Source: Cucumis sativus
Lineage: Eukaryota > Streptophyta > Magnoliopsida > Cucurbitales > Cucurbitaceae
DNA length: 64,000 nt
NCBI RefSeq assembly: GCF_000004075.3
Contig: NC_026657.2
Coordinates: 10,664,001 to 10,728,000, forward strand
Direction of reading: 5' to 3'
Numbering within the stretch: position 1 is the first letter of the stretch; every line of letters begins with the position of its first letter. The notes below the pieces were generated by a model. The model was not told the DNA's origin. It did not search any database and saw only the letters and a program-made list of their open reading frames with translations. The position numbers and the translations under genes are program-made. Below are positions 39,301-59,200 of the stretch, piece by piece.

Positions 39301-39582
39301 TATGAAAGTTTAGGAAGAGAGTTCTCGAAATGCTATTATTATATTGTAACATCTCTTATCATAATATATTACCATCTTTATGATTAGTGTGTTTTTTTAA
39401 ATCTTCTTATTTTGTGATACCTTAACACAATCTTTTAGTTCTACAGATTTATATTTCAACACAACATTTATTGTTGTAAGTCATTATACATATGATCGCA
39501 GGTAGAGGTATTTCATCTAAAGCAAAGATTGCAATCCATGGAGAATCGAGCACCAACACCAAGGAAACCGTTCCACATGTAG
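33345..39582 (+). CDS. Kelch-repeat protein with C-terminal coiled coil (At5g18590-like)
   Basis: Seventeen exons join in frame: 33345-33379, 33614-33692, 33772-33930, 34089-34166, 34313-34417, 35176-35242, 35315-35376, 35468-35607, 35767-35893, 35996-36110, 36604-36692, 37425-37508, 37600-37657, 37746-37945, 38162-38659, 38774-38833, 39502-39582. This gives 678 residues. The start MFGFRRRMKLGR is basic. Residues about 88-385 form a kelch beta-propeller: IVVGGESGSG, LLVGGKTE, LILFGGED, LLIFGGTSKS, CIAGGGSRKK and LLAFGGSKK are the di-glycine strands, with matching WxxL and D-L-Y segments. A Ser-rich linker follows, then a long heptad-rich coiled coil (about 530-665). The function of this plant family is poorly known. 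The propeller resembles those of acyl-CoA-binding kelch proteins, but no ACB domain is present. The gene ends tail-to-tail with TON2. Confidence 0.93.
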
Positions 39583-41398
39583 CAATATAATTCGAACGAC
39601 CTGAATCGGTGTTAAAAACACGGTAAGCATCTGTAAATTGTAGGTGTGGAGTTGTAAGAAATAAGAGCTTATTGAAATCCACCTTCCTATGAGGTAACCA
39701 ACAAGCAGATAAAAGATTTTGTAATGGGAATATTTATTCTCCACTAATTGATTCACATCAAATCAATAGGGCTTAGAATGTGGTTAGTAGTTGTAGCGTA
39801 GGGTTTGTTGAAACCTTTTGTATTTAATTCAATTGAAGTGTAAGAAAGAGTTTGCCTAAATTATTTCTCTTTTGTCCTCTGCTGACAAATTCCATTAAAA
39901 GACCCTACGGGGAAAGGCTAACTGTAAAGAAACACTTCCACCAATTTATTTTCCTTTACATTCTTTTGAGAACCATTCATTAATCTTGAGATGTATTGCT
40001 TCTAGAAATTTGTTGTTCCAAAATGTATAGTACAAGAAAGTCAAAATGTAAGCTAAGTAAAGAGTATAGTTAAATTGCAAAGATCAATTAATTGATCAAA
40101 ATATAACAAAGCAAATAATAGACATTGATTGATTATATGACAAAATATCAAATTTTACTATATATATATATATCATGATTCTGTCATTGCTAGATAATGC
40201 ATTTGATGTGAAGTAGAAGTTTCAACCAATCTTTAATTGATTAATTTAATTCATCTTTGTCTGTGTACTTTTAGAATTGTGATGATTTGGTCCTTTCATT
40301 ATACTCAAAATGAATCACGATGAACTAAAAATTAATATTTAGGAAGTACAAGCACTTGAAACAAACCAAAATAAACAATTTCAGGAAATATAGTGACTAA
40401 AGTATTAATTAATTGACTTTGCAAAATATCTCTATAATTTTAGAACTTTTGGACTTTGGTTAAGAGACTTTGTCACCGTCATAAAGTTCTACCAAAAATG
40501 AAAAAAAAAAAAAAAAGTATATTAGACAGTTTTCATTGGGCCACATGGCCCCTACACTACAACAAAACTGACGCCACAACTTCTCATTAAATAGATATTG
40601 ATCCATCAACTTCTCAATAATGGATTGAAATCGATATTCCCCTCTTTATAGGTTAGTTTACACGTCTAAATGCTTAAGGCTGATTAAGAAAGCTATCATT
40701 TTCACGTTAGCAAAGTGCGCTTTTGGCATGACCAATAACACATTCATCATATTCAAAACCACTTCTCTAGGAGTAACATGAAATAAGTGCTTGGTAACTT
40801 TTGCTAAAACCATTTTACCAAGTAGTACTTTCTTTACGTGCCCTAAACAGCTAAATCTAACTTGTTTAAAGTTGCTATTGAAGCAAAGGCAATTATCAGT
40901 TAACTTAACTTACTAGGATAGGATAAGGATAGCATGACAAAACCTAAATCCTAAACCATAAACCATAGCAAGAAAATCAGTAAATCTAACCAACATTTTA
41001 TGTTACTACTTCCACGCAAATCTAATGGTATTAATAGAAGGTTAGAAAAGCATAGAGATGAGATCACCTTTGTGATTCGAAATGGCTTTATAATAATAAT
41101 CTTGGTGTTTCTCCATGAAGAAAGGCGCAGTTGTGCCGTATACATTGATTTACACCCAATATTTTGGCTCTGTTTTCACATCTAAAGAGTCAAGACAACT
41201 ATAAAAACAGTCAGAATCAGAACAGCATGTTAAAATTAAGTATATGTACCTCAAACATGATACAATACATTAAAGCAGTTATCTACTTTTACTTTAAAAA
41301 GAAGTTCGAACGGATCAACTTGATGATTCATGTTGTAAATCCCAAACTTAAAGAGGAGATTTCCAGGTTAGCAGAGAGGCAAAGGGTTTTTTAGTCAT
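39583..41398. other. Convergent intergenic region between kelch and TON2 genes
   Basis: Holds the two 3' untranslated regions and about 1 kb of AT-rich spacer. An A-rich run lies at 40499-40516. CACTACAACAAAA at about 40555 resembles a CACTA transposon end but has no partner. No coding gene seen. Confidence 0.6.
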
Positions 41399-44300
41399 TC
41401 ACTCTTCCTCTGGCTCTTCTTCTTCTTGGAGAAGGTTTTCTCTGTTATCATGAGCCCAAAAACCACGAACATCAATTAGCATGCTTGCAACAGTGCCACC
41501 TTGCTTGCAGTTCAGTAGATCAGTTGAAGTGATTTTAAGAGGGTCAACTGGCTTAACCATGTCCCATATCTCATCTCTAACGTCTTCGATGCACAACTCG
41601 TAGTTTCCACCCTCAATCCATTTCTGATGTACATCTCTGTATCATGGGGGAAAGTTATTTCATTGTAAAATGCAATTTTCACAACTCAAACTACTCGAAA
41701 GTGCCTTCATACACATGTAAAACAATAATGTGTACTTCATGTTTCTAGCATTTTGAGGCTTGTAGAATTTGCTCGATTCAACAAGCAGGAAAATACAGAT
41801 ATTTCATGTAGGAAGATTGTATCAGGTAGCATCACAGCTTTTGGATGCTCCCCTTCTTTTACTTCCTTCATTTGAGTATGAACTTGGTTGACAAGATTTA
41901 ATTAAGAAACTGAAAGTGCTTGAAAAATGTCGAACAAAATAAGATGCTCCCCTAAGACGAATTAAATTGTATTTACCTGAAAAGAGTATGAATATCCACT
42001 GTTGTAAGGTAACCTCTCCCATGAAGATCAAGACACCGAAATAAATATGTCAACCCTTCCGGAGTATCTTTGTTTTCAAGGGCAAGGACAAAGTCCAGAA
42101 AACTATCAAAGTCCATCTCCCTTGTGTTTCCTCCACCTTTGCTTCGACGAACATGCTCATCAAATACTATTGAAAGAAAATTATTAGCTAACAGGTAGAG
42201 AACCACCATTTTGCAGAATGAGGGGAAGTCATGACTATAGCATTTGAAGCATGTTTCCGTAAGAATTAAGAATTTTTTTTATAAGAAAAATGATAGCATA
42301 TGTTGAAGGATGGATGGCAAATGGTGACTGATAAGTTCATAGAATTATACTAAGTGAATGAAATGGGACAAACCTCTTTCAATGAAAATTTCAGTCAAAG
42401 TCCCATCAGCATATTCTCGAAGCTCTTGCTTGCTTAATGTTCCATTCATATCTTTATCAAGGGCCAAAAACATATCTGCAGGAATAGAAGTACAGTCAGC
42501 AAGACAGGAGCCAAAAACATAGACTCCTTTCCACATTAACCACATGCATCCAAGACACTAGAACCTAGGCAGACACAGAACCAACATAGAAAGAATGTAG
42601 AACATCTAAAACAGTGAACACTTCAAACAAAAAAATCATGGCGTGGATAAAGGAAATAATACTTGGTGAATAATTACGTAAGATGAGTGTTACAAACCAC
42701 AAATGCGTTGAGCAGATGTTAGGGAGAACCAGTTCTCTGCTTGTTCAGTATCGGTAACTTCTTCCTCACTTTCCTATAAAAGAGATCATGTGTTATAATA
42801 ATAAATATATCTGTTCAGAACACTGTATATTCTTGGGTTAAAGTGCACAAAGCATACTTTTGTTTTTCTGTTATATTGACGTGGGTGGGGGTCTATTTTG
42901 TTGTTCCCACAATCTTAAGTCTTTACAAACTTTGTCCAAGCACTTTATAGGAAAATGGATTTCATAAAAAATGTAATTGGTTTCTACAAAGTGCTTGTGT
43001 GTACTTCGTAGTCAAGCATTTTAACCAAACTTTTTCCAAAGCACTTTATGTTACATCAAACATGAAATTCTCAAGTTAAAAGTGCGCTTTTAACTGACGG
43101 AAGCTCACTGAAAATGAATCCGACTATTGCTTCATAATGGCTTTCTATCCACTCGTGTTATAAACCACAAATGAACAATTGCACATTGGTCCATTCGGGA
43201 GTATGAACATATTTAGATTTTTGCAGTTAAATTAAATGTCATAGAATTAAAATATAGAACTCTTGTATCAGGAAATTAGAATCTTTTAGATTTTCAGGAT
43301 AGTGTTACAAATTCAGTTTTATTTATAGATCTAAGTTTAGGTTTTTCTTAACCAGAGCCAAGGTTAACACCAAAATCCATTTGGTGTTTGATAACAAAAG
43401 CCTTGAGCATAACAATGTGTGATCTACCTGGTGCAGTTCCATTAATTCCTGCAGACAATTACTGAGCAGCACTTTCTTTATGCAGGCTTTTCCTACAGAA
43501 ACAACAGTGAAGTCAGGAAGACCCTTTATTTACAAGCTGTACACAAATTAGAGAATTCATGAATCAAGAGCTATTTATAATTAGCAATGTTACCATAAAA
43601 GAAATGATATTGAAGGGATAAAGATTTAATGATTTTGACAACACATTCCTAACATAATTAAGGCTGTTGCCAAACCTCTTCTTGCAGGATCACAAAAGAA
43701 GAAGAATTTGCGAGCGGCTATACGACAATAAGTTTGCACAAAAGATGCAGGAATATCTCGAAGTTGAGCCAAATTTGGAATAAGACCTCTGATATAGCCC
43801 TCCATTTCCTGCAAAAAAAAAATTAAGCATTCATTACTGTGGTTACATGAGTTGCTACTGGAACAAAATAAAATTTGCATAGCCAGTCTTTGAACACATA
43901 AATATGCAGATGGCTCACATGAGGTTGAAGGAAACCATCAGAATCCTCATCAAGTTCACTCATATCAATTCTGGCTTGAGTCAGTGAGACCTGCAGAATA
44001 AAGAGAAAATCACATATATTAAATTGACGTGGAAGAAGAAAACACTCCACACATCTCAATATCCTTCTTTCTAGACTTCCTACAAATAAACTAAGTAGAT
44101 AAATACAAGCCTTTTGTTCAGCAGAAGAATATCTTAAAAGAAACTTATTGAAGTTTCACTCCCTTGGTGAAAGATGACTTCTAAATGCAGTTGATTTCCA
44201 TCAACATCATTTATGCTTAAAAATGGAAATAATAGCATATTGTTAAGAACATATTTCTATTTCCTTGGGTCTAAACTCACCGTTCTCATCACATAAAGGT

Positions 44301-46459
44301 AGAAGGGAAGGATTGCAATTCTTCCAGACTCGTCTTTCTCAAACTTCATGAAATTAGAGGGACTGAAAAATCGCCGGCATTTAGGTCCTATTTGCTCGGC
44401 ACATACTGAAGCAATGTGGCAAAAATCTTCATAGTTCATCTACACATTGAAAAATGAGAGAATAAACACATATTACTTAAGATCCATCTCAATTGCTGCA
44501 GTCATGAAATCTAAAGAAACAAATGAACTTTAAAATTGACAAACAATTTTGTCAGAACACACAATATCTGAAGATGGTAAGTACTGTTGTACATGTACAC
44601 TTGTCCTACAGAACATAACTAACAGTAGTCTACATGAGTCACTGAGTCCTATCTGGCAGAGCTTTTAATAGCAATCCCGGGTCATATGCTAGTCGCCCAA
44701 TGAACTTCAGCTTGAGGCATATAGCAGTCTAGCAGATAAAACTAATGTGACATGTTCAGGACAAATATCAAGCCAGAGGCTCAGAAATTATATTACCTTT
44801 TCTGCACCCGTTGCATCATCTATCACACAGTTCTCCCTCAGGCAAACCCACATGGCATCTAGATCATCGGCATTTAACAGAAGATCTGATTGTTTCTGCA
44901 CATCAAGAATGTGGTATGTAGAAAGCTCAATACTAGTGCAATGGTGCCCATGCAGATAAATCAGTGGAAAATCAATCATTGAAATGGAGAAGAGTAATCA
45001 TACCCTCAGGAATCTATACTTGGCAAGTCTCTGAACCCTGTGGCTGATGGATCCTTCCTCAGGTTTCTAAAGAATAGAAAAATGAAAATTCAATGAAACA
45101 AAGAAAAATACACAGCACAGATCAATTTTGGGTTTGCACCCTTCTATTCTGCATCTCTATGCACCACAGGGAAGGGGGGAAAACCATAATATACAAAATT
45201 GTTTGCATCTCTTCTATCCTGCATCTCCATACACCTCAGGCAAACATTAATATGCAAAATTGCATTGCTTCTACGTTGATGTCAAGAATAAAGTCGAACA
45301 TTATAAAGCATCTATGTTTCTACGCAACATCAAAAGACTAACTATGCAGTAGAGTTTACTCTTAGAACATGTGAACTATGATTACACATGCCTTCTTATA
45401 AAAACTTGGGATTGTACCAGCTTCAGCAGTTCTCCGTTGCTTCTCTTTGAAAATATCAAGTAGAATTTTTTTTGTCTCAAGCTCTACAAAAAAGAGGGGG
45501 TAAAGAAATTAAGTTCCCCATTTCACTGCCATAGTCCTTATAAGAACCATATTTAGTTTTTCAGATACACAGTTAATCAAGATGAAACAGCAGTAAGAGT
45601 GGAAGAGGAGAAAACAGAAGAAGAAGACTGACAAAAAGAAGAAACAAGCCCATCATTGTCACAAGCACTAATTACCAGATCATAATCAAGAATTTCATCG
45701 AATAATCCCAGCCAGAAAATTCAAGAAGCTCTAAAATGAAATGGATCCAAGAGGAAGGATAATCATTAAGAGTCCAAAACCCACTCAGTGAATGCCTATA
45801 GCACCATGGATTTTGCATATGCACATGCATGCTTAAAAGAGCCAAAGTAAAAGATCGATGTTCAAATGTAGAATAAAGGGATCGTCAAGTAGCCTACATT
45901 CAGCTTTGATCAACTTTTTCCCTCGATGAACGTAACAAAAAATGAATTCAATTCAGGAGCCATGCATTTGCTGCTATTTAGAATGAATTCAATATGCGAT
46001 AACCCAAGTTGACTAGAAACAGCTATAACAACGCTTGATGGAGTTCAGTTTTTTATGCCTCTTCAAACAAACTAAGTATTAGATTTTTTTAATCTTTTGT
46101 TGCTAAATACTGAGCACTCCACGTTTTACACCAAAACATTACAGATTCAAAGTATTGAAATAACTTCCGATTATCCTCCTCATGATGTGCAATTAAGTTG
46201 GTCGCAACATACTTCACGACAATATATCTACCAAATGAAGATATTTACGAAATAAAATAAAACTGCGTGCAAGAAAACTGAAAATTAACTGAAAGCAAGA
46301 AGAAGGAGAAAAGCACGAACCCATCAAAGCTTCAGATCCCAGGCCGGTACCAGTTCCGATGAATCTACGGAGGTTCCTGACCCACAGCATAGACGAAGCT
46401 GGCGGGATCTTCCGTTGCGGGGGGTCGTGGCCTTCGCCATCACTGGAACCACTGTACAT
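41399..46459 (-). CDS. TON2: TON2/FASS-type B'' regulatory subunit of protein phosphatase 2A
   Basis: Regulatory subunit of the TTP phosphatase complex that organises cortical microtubules and the preprophase band. Twelve exons join in frame: 46459-46321, 45483-45392, 45066-45004, 44895-44797, 44439-44281, 43990-43919, 43808-43676, 43492-43428, 42773-42698, 42475-42374, 42166-41977 and 41636-41399. They give 475 residues, against about 480 in Arabidopsis. Recognised stretches are MYSGSSDGEGHD, SSMLWVRNLRRFIG, KQSDLLLNADDL, MNYEDFCHIASVC and the C-terminal GFWAHDNRENLLQEEEE. Two canonical EF-hand loops, DEDSDGFLQPHE (198-209) and DKDMNGTLSKQE (306-317), carry the calcium ligands expected for B'' subunits. 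The intron after exon 2 has a GC donor (45391-45390); all others are GT-AG. The start matches the known family N-terminus. Divergent from ObgC, with 1 kb between the two start codons. Confidence 0.95.
42937..42997. repeat. Fold-back AAAGTGCTTG repeat in a TON2 intron
   Basis: CAAGCACTTT (42937-42946) is the exact reverse complement of 42988-42997. Related words recur near 43038 and 43080 and, outside the gene, near 40712 and 40787. Probably a small dispersed repeat; too short to classify. Confidence 0.45.
45133..45262. repeat. Two-copy tandem repeat in TON2 intron 2
   Basis: 45133-45201 (69 bp) and 45202-45262 (61 bp) share TTTGCA..., CTGCATCTC, CACC.CAGG and a CAAAATTG ending. The second copy lacks about eight bases. 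Intronic, with no effect on the reading frame. Confidence 0.7.
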
Positions 46460-52483
<6,024 letters not shown>

Positions 52484-55400
52484 CTCATCATTGTTTGCTC
52501 ACTTGGTAACTTCATTCTAATAACAGCAGGTATGCCGTCGGAATTTGCTTGTTGTGAAAGGGATATTGCTTTAAGGAGTCTATGAAATTTGTTCTTAATT
52601 TTGAGGATAAGGCTGTTATATTTCTATGCTCAGTGCTGAAGCTAATAACATCTACGATTCTTAACCTTTCCAGCGAAGTTGTAATGGTGCTGTCTGTTTT
52701 TCTACGGTTGCAAACATCTTTAAAACACCCAATACGACGGTTAAAAAGCTTTGACCTTCATTCCCTTTGCTGAATGATGGGAAAAATGAATTTTCTTAAT
52801 GGATCAGATGAACAGCCTTGCACATCCTGGAGATCCGAATGAAGAAAGCATCATTTGTGATGCAGGTAACTTTTGCACCCATCTCTCAAATGCTTAAATG
52901 AGATGAATTGAGTTCGAATTTTCTGTGAACATTGTGATAAAGTTGATCACAGATCGTAAATAGAAGCACAATAGAGTGAAGATAATTGATGTCTAATTAG
53001 AATGTTGTGTAATTTAATATCGTTTTGAAGATCAAAGCTGTTGCAGTTACAATGTTTTAGGCTGTTCTTTGTAATAAAGTGGTGGTGAGATTATTTAGAC
53101 TGCAACTATGCTTATTCTGTATAATCTATATGTAGTAATAACTAATAAATACTGATGCGACCATTTTTCTCTTTTATATTGTGTATCAATGATAGACTTT
53201 TATCATCGATAAATTTTGACAGGTTTTGTTATATTTTTAATTTTTAAAAAATATTATCATATATGCTAATATTTTGAACCGAAGTGTTATATTTGCAACC
53301 ATCCCTATAGATTAATAACTTTTGTAACAGATGACTTAAAACAAATAAGATAAAATTTATTTTCAAATATAACAGAAAAAAGAACAAAAATATTTTCATT
53401 TTAGGATGATAGAAGTCTTTCTACGATGAAATATCACAATCACTTTGAGAAAATACATACTTAGTTATAGTTGTACTGTGTTATGATGTGTGCTATAGAA
53501 GCATGTAAAGAAAAGAGTGCAGAACACACCTAGTTTGATGACTTTGCATCTACATCTAAGGGGCATTAGACCTCACGATAAGAGATTATATTGCTCGTGA
53601 AGCATATTCATCCCATAAACTTTGAATACATCGTGACTGAAAATAGATCTTGCTTTAGTGTAGATAAATCACCTTTCCACTGGAAAATTCTTGGGCCATT
53701 TCTCTTCTGAAATTGATCTTGAAGATCAACCTGCTCGAGCCGATTCAGTGAATAGTATGCTTGATGAAATGCTTTTCGAAACGGAGTGAAATATCCAGGC
53801 TATTACAACATTATTATTTCTGATCCAGAGAGGTAATAACTCACCGGTTGCTTTGGTTATTGTTCCGTTAATTAACTATGACAATGTTATGATCTAGGGT
53901 ACAACAATCTAAACATAGATCATTGAGCTGACTCAACTACGAAAACTATATTGTACAATAACAATTGCCATAACATTAATAAGATCACTCCCTCTTAATC
54001 AGTATTTACGTGCAATCCTAGCTTCAAATACCATTGAATAGCTTTTTGATCTCATATGCTCAATATGCACCATTGTAACACATAGGTTCTTGAAAAACGT
54101 GCATTAAAACCTACCACTCATTAAGATATATCAACAACAACGCCGAATCAAAAAAATAATCTTTTTCTGTCAACACCGAAACAACCCTTCATTTAATAAT
54201 CTCAAAGAATCATGCATTGACAATCCAAATCGTCCGAGAATGATGAGATATTACAACAAACTGTCGAATAGTCTCAACAACGAAATCAAAAATATAAAAT
54301 AATAAAGAAGGTTAGAAATAATATAAAAGGTTAGCAAGACCACATCATAACACACTTTACGATTATTGACTACAATTGACTAAGATAGATCTACTTGTTA
54401 CGTAAATTCTCTAAATATTTTCAAAAGAAATTATGTAAAATAATTTATCCATAAATAAGCTAGAAGTAGAACACCAACTCAAATTCCAAAATACCAAAAA
54501 AAAAAAAAAAATCTAGCAATTTCCTGCTCTAGATTTTTTTGGGGTATTTCTTCTTTTCTTTTTTCTTTTTCCTTAAATTTATGTGTGTGTAAGAATTAGA
54601 TTAGTGTCAGTATTCTTTTCAGAATGTCAATTCAAAATTTTCATTTTCCCATACAAAACAGTTTAGAATTTAATTCTCATCTGATTCTTCTTTTCTAGTA
54701 CTCTTTTTTTATTATTATTATTGATGTACTACTCTTCAATTCTGTCACATTCTTGTCTTCTCTACTCATCATTCTCCCTATATCAATATTCAATCTACTT
54801 TTATTTATTCATCTTTCCCTATCACCATCAAATTGCAATAGTTGTCCGTACCTAATTCTTTTCATTTTAGGTTTTTCAATTTCTATATCATCTTTCACAA
54901 ATCATATAACATTCTAAACAAAAACCTTCTTATACCCACATGTCGTGATATCATTTTAAACAATCCATTGCTATTTATGATAATGATAATCAATAAGTAA
55001 CAAGTAAAAAATTCTAAATATAACAAAATGTCTCAATATTGTTGTATTTTCTATGACTATTTTAAATTTAATTACTAGATTTGTAATTACTATTCCAAAA
55101 TTTTAAACTTGTGAAGGAGACAAATTTAATTATATATTATTTTACAATGTTTTCAGCAAATTAATTTTCAAAAAAATCATATTATGTATTTGAAGTTTGA
55201 AAGAAAAATAAATGCTTCCTAGAAAAAAAAAGCTAAAATTATAATTAGAAAATATATACTTTTGTCAATTTAAAATTAAACATATTTCAAGTAAAATAAT
55301 TTATATTTTTAAGAAAATGGATTCAAATTAACTTAGGTTAACGGATTACAGCATATGTCATCTAGTTTATTAGTTCTACGTTAAACATGTCACCATTGTT

Positions 55401-56098
55401 TGAATAGTAAAGTAATTAAAGTAAAAATTAGGAACAAGAATTAAACTTAACTTAATACAAAGTTAAAAAGAGAGAAAGATGATGTTATAGTTATGATCAT
55501 ACCCACAATATATTTAGAAGCTTAAGTTTATCAATTATTATTCATCATTAATTAAACTTTGAATAATGAGTGGGATTTCCTTGGAATTGACAAAATAATT
55601 TTTAATTTTAATTTCCCACTTTTATTCTGACTATATTATATGTATGTATATATATATATATAGTAACTTTAATTACATGGAGATGATTGGCCATCATTCT
55701 CCCAAACAGTTCAGATCTAACCTAATATTAAATCCATAGCCATCTACCTTTGCTTCAATTTTGAGAAACATAAAAAGTAAATGTGTTTTTTTTTTCTCTT
55801 TTCTAGGGGGAAAAATGAAAATTGATGATAATCATCATATACATTAGTAGGCTATGATGAGCTTAATTGATATATTTTTAGTATTAATAACATAGTTTGT
55901 CTTCTATATAATATTACCACTCATTTATCACCATGTTACATCATCTATTCAATACGTGGGACCTACAAAATTACTATTAAAGATATGTTCAAAATAAAAA
56001 ATACAAAAATTTAGATAAATAATAAAATTGTTAAAAATATTTATACATCACTACCGTCCTATTTAGTTATATTGGTTATATTTTATAAATATATTGAT

Positions 56099-56236
56099 TT
56101 TTTATTATATTTAAAATTGTAAAATTAAAGGCACGTTGAGTAAATATTAATTTTGTTAATGAACCTAAATCGAAAGATTAATTATTTTATGTTATTTGAA
56201 AATAATTAATTTTTATTATATTTAAAATTGTAAAAT
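56099..56236. repeat. 27-bp direct repeat pair
   Basis: An identical 27-bp AT-rich word (starts TTTTTATTATATTTAAAA) occurs at 56099-56125 and 56210-56236. No coding content. Confidence 0.7.
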
Positions 56237-59200
56237 ACTAATTTTGCTACCGGCATCATTTATCATGTATATATTACGAATAAAAATGGTATGATGTGAT
56301 AAAATTTTCATAAATAGTCAAGTTAGAATTTAATTATAATGTGATTCCTATATAATAAAATTAACTTTTTTTTTAGTGAAATAGAGATGAAAATTCTCAC
56401 AAAATGTCATTCTAATTATTGTATAATAAGTTCTAATTTTCTCCTCATCATAAGATTGATTTTACCATTTTTATAAAGTGACAAGAATTTGAAATTTGAA
56501 ATTTGAAAGACTAAAATAAAAGTAGTAAACAATTAAAAATGTAGGTTTTTTCTCCAAAATTGAAGACCCTATTTTTCCTTTTTCATCTCTAAACTTCTAC
56601 AGATTAATCAATTTGGACCCATAAACTTTTTTCCTATATTTTTATAAATAATAATATCATTTTTAACACTCAAAAACTCTCAATTATTATCAAAATTTCG
56701 TACTTAATTAGCCCCACATTTCAAACCTTTGTAATTCTCTCTCTTATAAAATTCATCTCTAAAAAGTTGTCAACATTGGACACAATAGTTTTACACCAAA
56801 ATCTAAATATGAAATTAAATCAAGTCAAAAGAAATTAAAATTTAAGATATGACAAAATTGATCAACAATCTTTATTTTTTGAATTTATTTATTTATTTGT
56901 GTTGAGAACATGGATTTTATTATTTAGTATTTATTTAAATTGATAGGTTAAGTTATTATTTACCGTGAGGATTATTGAATATATATTTTTTTTTAAAAAA
57001 AGGAAAGAGTGGTAATTGGTTAAAATGAGAAAGAGAGAAAATCCAGTGGTTTGCGCCCTACGGTAGGGACAAAAAAGAAGAGGGGTATTGTAAGATTGAG
57101 GTAACCCATGGCCGTCCAATCTAAATAATCATAAAATCCCTTTTTCCGATCTTTGACCCTTCATTTCCATACATTACCTTCAACTGTTTTCTTAATAATA
57201 ATTATCCTATCAAACACATTCCTCCATCACTCGTTATCATCCTCTACTCCGTACATCTTCACATGTATGTATATTATATTTAATGCCCAATCCATACCCT
57301 ACATCTCTTTTTCTACTCATTTATACAAAAACCTTCATTTCTCGTTTTAGACCTCTGGTTTATTTAGATTAATACCTACTTCTCATTTCCTAATTTCTTT
57401 AGGTTTAGGAGAATAGGCATGTTTCTTTTTACCTCTATTTTAAAAATTCAGGTATTAAAAATATATATTTTGAAAACTCAAAAATCAAATGGGTCTACTA
57501 TTATAAACTTTGGACTAAAAATGTTTATTCTTAGAACTCACCAACCAAATGCACATATTCATTAACACCTAGCTAGAGACTAAAAAGATAATTTTTATTT
57601 TAGAAAAATATCATTTTAGTACTCTTGTTGTTAAAGTTCACTTAATTTTAGGATTTGTACTGAATTAAATGTTAAATTTTAGTTTATAAACTTTAATAAA
57701 ACTTAAATTTAATTCTAATTTTTAAAACATATTCACTTAGTATGTTTCTGTGACTATTTAAATCATTTAAATTTAAGATTTACTTAAAAAGAAGTAAATA
57801 GAATATTTGAAATTATAATGATTGAATTTTTGAACAAAATTTCCAAAGTGGTGTTTTAACTTTGATATATATTATTTATACTTTTTAAAGTATAAATCCT
57901 ATTGCACGTGATCTCTCTACTCTTTTCTTTTACATCTTTTTCTTTTTGGGGTTAAATATAGCAAGATTAGCCCTTTTCTTTAAAGAATGGTTTTTTTTGT
58001 TTTAAATTTTAAATTTTGTTTTTCTTTAAAATATGTGAAAAAAATAAAACATCTAGAAATTTATTTTTTTATGTTGGAAATAAAGTCATTCATTACGTGG
58101 GGAAGTTTAAAAGTTTTCTGATATATGTATAAATCCAAGAATATTTGTGTCAAGTAATATGATACATTTTAAGATAATTTAACGTTTGAAGTAGAAATTT
58201 GACTACAAATGAAAACATGTTAAAAAAAGGCATGTTAGGCTTGTTGTATTCCTTATCAGTTGATATCGTAGTTATTGTTGAAACTTGACCGTGTTAGATC
58301 AAGAGAGTTAGCAAGTGAGTATTGGTCATACTGTATTAGAGAGTTCTCCATTTGTTTTGATACGAACGAATGCGTGCGCAAATGAACGTCGTCTTGGATT
58401 GAAGAACAAGCTCTCTTTATATAGGGGTGGACATACTATCTATGTTCGTTATGTAATGAAGCGTAAAAACAATTTCTCGCATAATAAAAATTCATGAAAA
58501 TATAAGTGAAATTAACGATTTTATCTCCATTTATATGTTATTTTTCATGATTTTAGAAAAATAAACTCACCAGAGCTATGCTAAAAAAAGTAGAGAGTTA
58601 TATATCACATTAAATTGGAATACGTGTGGAGAATAATGATAACAAATTAAATTTCATATATTATTATATATTATTATGAAAACATGTTTAAACAATTTAT
58701 AGAGATTTAAGACATAGTACAAAGCTCACCTTAATAACTTTTTACTATCAAAGAAAAATACTCCATTTTCCATTCCTAAAGAGATGGAAAATAAATTAGT
58801 TATTAGAAAAATCCTAATCAAGTAAATTCAATGGTAAAAACATGTTTAATTAGTAATTATTGAATTAAAAAAGAAAAAAAAATAAAAAAATGTGGTAAAA
58901 AGTTAGAAAGATAAAAAGAGAGAGATTGGGTACAAATGTTATATTAAGTTTATGAACATATAATTAACATAAGGTGAAAGGAAGCTTTATAAGTTCAAAA
59001 TTAAAAGGTAAATGAAATTAAAAGCATATAGTGTTGATAAAACCCAAATAAAGTTCCTAAAATTTGAGACCCACTTGTAAGAAGTCAAGAAGCTTTTATG
59101 GGCAAAAGGCTTTTGCATGCTTCTCAAAAAGGTTATCTTTTGTAGCATTGAACTTTGAAACCCTAATTATTTATTATTCACACATATATATATTTTTTGT

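Noticed and set aside
40555..40570. CACTACAACAAAA, resembling the end of a CACTA transposon
   Set aside because: No matching inverted end or three-base target duplication was found in the surroundings.
57153..57350. 65-codon open frame beginning like a signal peptide
   Set aside because: Low-complexity T/C-rich DNA gives such hydrophobic frames by chance; no cleavage-site context or conserved mature peptide was seen.
58250..58450. LTR-like stretch with a minus-strand TATATAAAGAGAG
   Set aside because: No paired LTR, no TG...CA borders with target duplication, no primer-binding site. A similar impression at 18600-18790 was rejected for the same reasons.
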